Source: JAPOKJ01 sp031421635
GTDB taxonomy: Bacteria > Pseudomonadota > Gammaproteobacteria > Burkholderiales > Burkholderiaceae_E
Assembly: GCA_031421635.1 (NCBI GenBank)
Contig: JANOPA010000072.1
Coordinates: forward strand, 80,174-144,173
Direction of reading: 5' to 3'
DNA length: 64,000 nucleotides
Shown: one piece after another, positions 62,741-64,000 of the stretch
How the letters are laid out: every line of letters starts with the position of its first letter
Numbering within the stretch: the stretch's first letter is position 1
Made by a program: the position numbers and the translations under genes
Notes under the pieces: model-generated
Databases searched by the model: none
The model's input: the letters and a program-made list of their open reading frames with translations, nothing else
What the model was told of the DNA's origin: nothing

Positions 62741-63724
62741 TTATGCGTCGCGTCGATGACCGCCAAAGGTTGCAGCCAGACTTGCAACAAACGCGCCGAT
62801 AAGAAGGGAGACGAAAAGCCAAAGAGCGCTATAGGCGGACGCCCTTCGGGCCTTATCGGCAGTTTCTCGCGCCATAAGCTCTGCATCGCGCGCAGTTGCT
62901 TGAGTTTTTGCGTAGAGGGTGGAGACGCGTTTCTCGGCCTCCTGCTGACTTAATCCGGTGCGTTGGGCGACTAACTGACCAACGTATCGCACGTCTTCGG
63001 GCGGGAGGGCCTCAGTGATCTTCGCATTCATAAAAATGCGTCCAACCTCCGCTATTTCGTCGCTACTTCGACGCGGATTGGCCACTAATGCCTCTGGGGT
63101 ACTCGTAGTGTCTGCACGTGGGGCCGTCGAACCGTCGCGGCGAAACAATGAGTCGACGACGTAAGCCATTTGTCTATTGTCGTCAGACCGTTCGCTTCCG
63201 GCTGCGGCGCCCAAATTAGAAAGTGCTGGAGCTGAAACGCTCGCCACGCTTTCCGCCACCTTGGTGCCCGCCTGAACGCCTCCTCCGACGATGGATCCGA
63301 TGACGGAGGTGAGTAAGGCGGCGGTGACAAGAGAGGCCACCGCCCAAGCCAGGAATCCATGGGCAGTGTCGCGAAAGTAAACCTCATCGGAATGAACCTC
63401 GGTCCATTTCGTGCGAAGTCGACCGGCCAAATACCCACCGACTCCCGATGCAACAAGTTGCGTGAGCGTGAGCCACACAATTGTCGTCACTCCAAATGTC
63501 TTAACACTCACGCTCTCTCGCACCCAGGGCGAGACGGATGAGAGACCAAGCCCAACGCCGAGGATCAGTAGAATTAGGGACATTGACGCAGCGGCGGCGG
63601 CTCCTGCGCTGACGGCACCCCATGAAACTGCACTGAGCGTGGAACTTGAACGGAAATAAGTGTCGCTAGCGGAAGGGTGAACTCGACCAAACTCTTCAGT
63701 CAAAATAGAAGTGGAAGCGGCCAT
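62741..63724 (-). CDS. Multi-pass membrane protein (PhnA-like annotation), unknown
   Basis: A 327-residue protein with four or five membrane segments: AGAAAAASMSLILLILGVGLGL, TIVWLTLTQLVASGVGGYLAG, FLAWAVASLVTAALLTSVIGS and a C-terminal LWLFVSLLIGAFVASLAATFG. A soluble helical region (~180-285) with TGLSQQEAEKRVSTLYAKTQ lies between. Such proteins are often labelled PhnA-like but have no shown role. It heads a cluster with the 24-residue peptide, hemerythrin and a small protein. Confidence 0.8.
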   Translation of the reverse strand: MAASTSILTEEFGRVHPSASDTYFRSSSTLSAVSWGAVSAGAAAAASMSLILLILGVGLGLSSVSPWVRESVSVKTFGVTTIVWLTLTQLVASGVGGYLAGRLRTKWTEVHSDEVYFRDTAHGFLAWAVASLVTAALLTSVIGSIVGGGVQAGTKVAESVASVSAPALSNLGAAAGSERSDDNRQMAYVVDSLFRRDGSTAPRADTTSTPEALVANPRRSSDEIAEVGRIFMNAKITEALPPEDVRYVGQLVAQRTGLSQQEAEKRVSTLYAKTQATARDAELMARETADKARRASAYSALWLFVSLLIGAFVASLAATFGGHRRDA

Positions 63725-63795
63725 AGAAACTCCTATAGAGTTAAACCAATGCTCAAGGGGGTAACCGACTTATTGAGCTTGGTCCGGAGCTACGA

Positions 63796-63838
63796 AACTT
63801 ACGGCAAAGTGATCGGTCAATCTGTTCGCATGCGCACA
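63796..63838 (-). promoter_or_regulatory. Crp/Fnr-like class II promoter site
   Basis: Gene sense TGTGCG-CATG-CGAACA followed by GAT (63823-63838), 21 nt, TAAGTT (63796-63801). Upstream of the membrane protein/hemerythrin cluster at 63724. Beyond it, to 64000, I see no gene. Confidence 0.65.
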
Positions 63839-64000
63839 CTTCTGACGCAGTTATTTGAACCCGTATGGACTACCCTGTTGTCAAGAAGAATTTGATTTCT
63901 TGTTGGCTGCTTAGGTGCTATTCATAAAATTCCTGGTATCGATCTTCATGTTGGCTTGGCGTGTTGTCTGGTGATTTGATAATGGAGTGGACTGCGGTTC

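Noticed and set aside
63677..63895. 72-codon ORF at the right end
   Set aside because: No ribosome site or recognisable sequence, and it runs through the promoter region of the divergent membrane-protein gene.

Overview
The window looks like chromosomal DNA of a Gram-negative betaproteobacterium, probably Burkholderiales; the genus cannot be fixed from sequence alone. This rests on the outer-membrane and lipoprotein content, an MCE-type lipid transport operon, DUF883/YqjD-type and BON-domain envelope stress proteins, PEP-CTERM-like tails, and moderate GC. Coding density is high and both strands are used. I saw no rRNA, tRNA, CRISPR array, prophage or insertion sequence.

Layout. 1-2.9 kb: end of a class II fumarase, an FMN reductase and an SGNH hydrolase. 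2.9-8.4 kb: a secreted triple-repeat protein, an OmpA-type porin and a four-gene MCE/Mla-like transporter (STAS-permease, ATPase, MCE protein, lipoprotein). 8.4-20.4 kb: a BON lipoprotein, a 2930-residue cyclic beta-1,2-glucan synthase and a run of small envelope genes (DUF3309, YqjE/DUF883-like, OsmB-like). 20.5-28.4 kb: signalling, with a CHASE3 histidine kinase, a REC-PAS response regulator, a Crp/Fnr-family regulator, a CheB-CheR-PAS fusion and a degenerate kinase whose phospho-acceptor His is Asp. 28.5-40 kb: acetate kinase, BON proteins, an AI-2E permease, a phosphoketolase pseudogene, an Old Yellow Enzyme, an MgtA remnant and an intact P-type ATPase. 40-48.4 kb: a phosphatase, two YihY/BrkB membrane proteins, a fatty-acid hydroxylase-like protein, a PRC-barrel protein, catalase HPII, an RHH regulator with a PHB-depolymerase-like esterase, and a PEP-CTERM protein. 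48.5-64 kb: a 1.3-kresidue hybrid kinase, a CHRD-ligD-ku cluster for non-homologous end joining, cardiolipin synthase, an alpha/beta hydrolase, a second PEP-CTERM protein, a frameshifted DUF4331 gene, and a hemerythrin/membrane-protein cluster with a 24-codon gene.

The main discovery is a repeated promoter architecture. About twenty intergenic regions carry a 16-bp imperfect palindrome, in gene sense approximately TGTKCG-N4-CGMACA and often followed by GAC. A -10-like hexamer (TANNNT or close) follows at an almost constant 21 nt. If transcription starts about 7 nt after the -10, the palindrome is centred near -41.5, the geometry of class II CRP/FNR-activated promoters. Sites precede the BON, DUF3309, glucan synthase, kinase/response-regulator, CheBR, acetate kinase, phosphoketolase, P-type ATPase, catalase, PRC-barrel, PEP-CTERM, CHRD-ligD-ku and hemerythrin-cluster genes. 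They also precede the Crp/Fnr gene at 23707 and the signalling operon ahead of it. I infer a stress or persistence regulon controlled by that regulator or a paralogue. The motif was found by reading, not by statistical search, so genome-wide enrichment remains to be tested.
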